In this document: positions 63,770 through 64,000 of the stretch, in pieces
Layout: the number at the start of each line of letters is the position of its first letter
How positions within the stretch are numbered: the stretch's first letter is position 1
Source: a bacterium
GTDB lineage: Bacteria > Orphanbacterota > Orphanbacteria > Orphanbacterales > Orphanbacteraceae
Reading direction: 5' to 3'
DNA: 64,000 nucleotides
NCBI GenBank assembly: GCA_025782575.1
Contig: JALGYY010000017.1
Coordinates: 1-64,000 of the forward strand
The notes under the pieces: model-generated
What the model saw: the letters and a program-made list of their open reading frames with translations, nothing else
The model's database searches: none
What the model was told of the DNA's origin: nothing
Position numbers and translations under genes: made by a program

Positions 63770-64000
63770 TCAATGACCCAATTCCAGATCCTGCTTACGC
63801 TTAAGCGCCCGGAGAGCATCCTGTCCCCGACCCAGTTTTGTATAACTGTTTCCGAGCAGGCTCCAATACTTCGGATCGTCGGGCGCCTCTCTGACCAGAG
63901 CCTCGCCCAGCTCGATTGCATCGTCCCACTCCTCGGCTTTGTAGGAGGAGACCATCATGAAATAGAAAGCGTCGAAATAGTCAGGCGATCCGGGCGCAGC
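63770..64000 (-). CDS. TPR protein, 3' end (partial)
   Basis: The frame ends at 63770 and is open to the right edge without a stop, so the start lies outside. The 76 visible residues contain a TPR pair (YKAEEWDDAIELGEALVREAPDDPKYW and LLGNSYTKLGRGQDALRALKR, each read as one helix hairpin). Only the C-terminus can be described: TPR proteins are protein-interaction scaffolds. The rho promoter follows its stop immediately. Confidence 0.8.
   Translation of the reverse strand, partial: AAPGSPDYFDAFYFMMVSSYKAEEWDDAIELGEALVREAPDDPKYWSLLGNSYTKLGRGQDALRALKRKQDLELGH

Overview
The window is a 64 kb stretch of a GC-rich chromosome (by eye in the high 50s percent) from a didermic bacterium. Genes are densely packed, mostly on the minus strand, and many share 4-nt start/stop overlaps. 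LptD, an Lnt-type acyltransferase, several lipoproteins, a PorX-like response regulator beside a PorY-like kinase, and a YYNTFFNA-type TPR lipoprotein together suggest an uncultured member of the FCB superphylum (for example the Krumholzibacteriota/Eisenbacteria neighbourhood). That placement is inference. No rRNA, tRNA, CRISPR array, phage or intact insertion sequence was found.

Layout. 1-12.8 kb: the first bases of a gene leaving the left edge, then lnt, apgM, an M23 lipoprotein, a plus-strand glycosyltransferase, rarA, a frameshifted amidohydrolase, a cupin protein, an MFS transporter, a TlpA-like lipoprotein, galE and an ExeA-like ATPase fused to an excisionase-type HTH. 13-15.4 kb: carbamate kinase and a sulfatase-superfamily lipoprotein, followed by a striking 36-bp perfect inverted repeat. 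15.6-21.9 kb: a probable transcription unit with a multihaem UshA-like protein interrupted by an in-frame UGA, a sirtuin, a VWA membrane protein and a helix-hairpin-helix outer-membrane protein. 22-33.6 kb: a nearly gapless run hemL-serS-histidine kinase-porX-tsaE-tsaB-rimI-accD-lptD. 33.7-39.3 kb: surface-sugar genes (ugd, UDP-xylose synthase, a sugar aminotransferase, an epimerase, a WecA-like transferase). 39.5-43.7 kb: pyrD and a CaCA exchanger on plus, pyrE-pyrF on minus, and a MarR regulator with a clear promoter. 43.8-51.2 kb: a dusB-larB-larC-pyrR-pyrB-pyrC-TPR/TonB lipoprotein operon. 51.4-64 kb: ctpA, a CDP-alcohol phosphatidyltransferase, rsmI, a threonine aldolase, selB, murA, prmC, prfA, a DUF1385 protein, rpmE, rho and the 3' end of a TPR gene.

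The main discovery is at 20448-21875. A lipoprotein signal and the motif KPCG run directly into a TGA at 21726-21728, and the same frame continues as HSKGKGGLARRA and on into a complete multihaem protein. A GC-rich hairpin lies 21-39 nt after the TGA, at the spacing expected of a bacterial SECIS. The dedicated selenocysteine elongation factor gene selB is in the same window (55796-57730). The simplest reading is a selenoprotein with Cys-Gly-Sec where relatives carry Cys-Gly-Cys. An ordinary stop-codon annotation would cut this gene in two and lose its signal peptide.

Functional links. Five pyrimidine enzymes plus PyrR are spread over three neighbouring units (pyrD; pyrEF; pyrRBC). LarB and LarC, which make the nickel-pincer cofactor, share the pyrRBC operon without LarA or LarE in view. 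Ugd and the UDP-xylose synthase act consecutively, and with the adjacent aminotransferase, epimerase, WecA-like enzyme and distant GalE imply an amino-sugar or pentose-containing surface polysaccharide.
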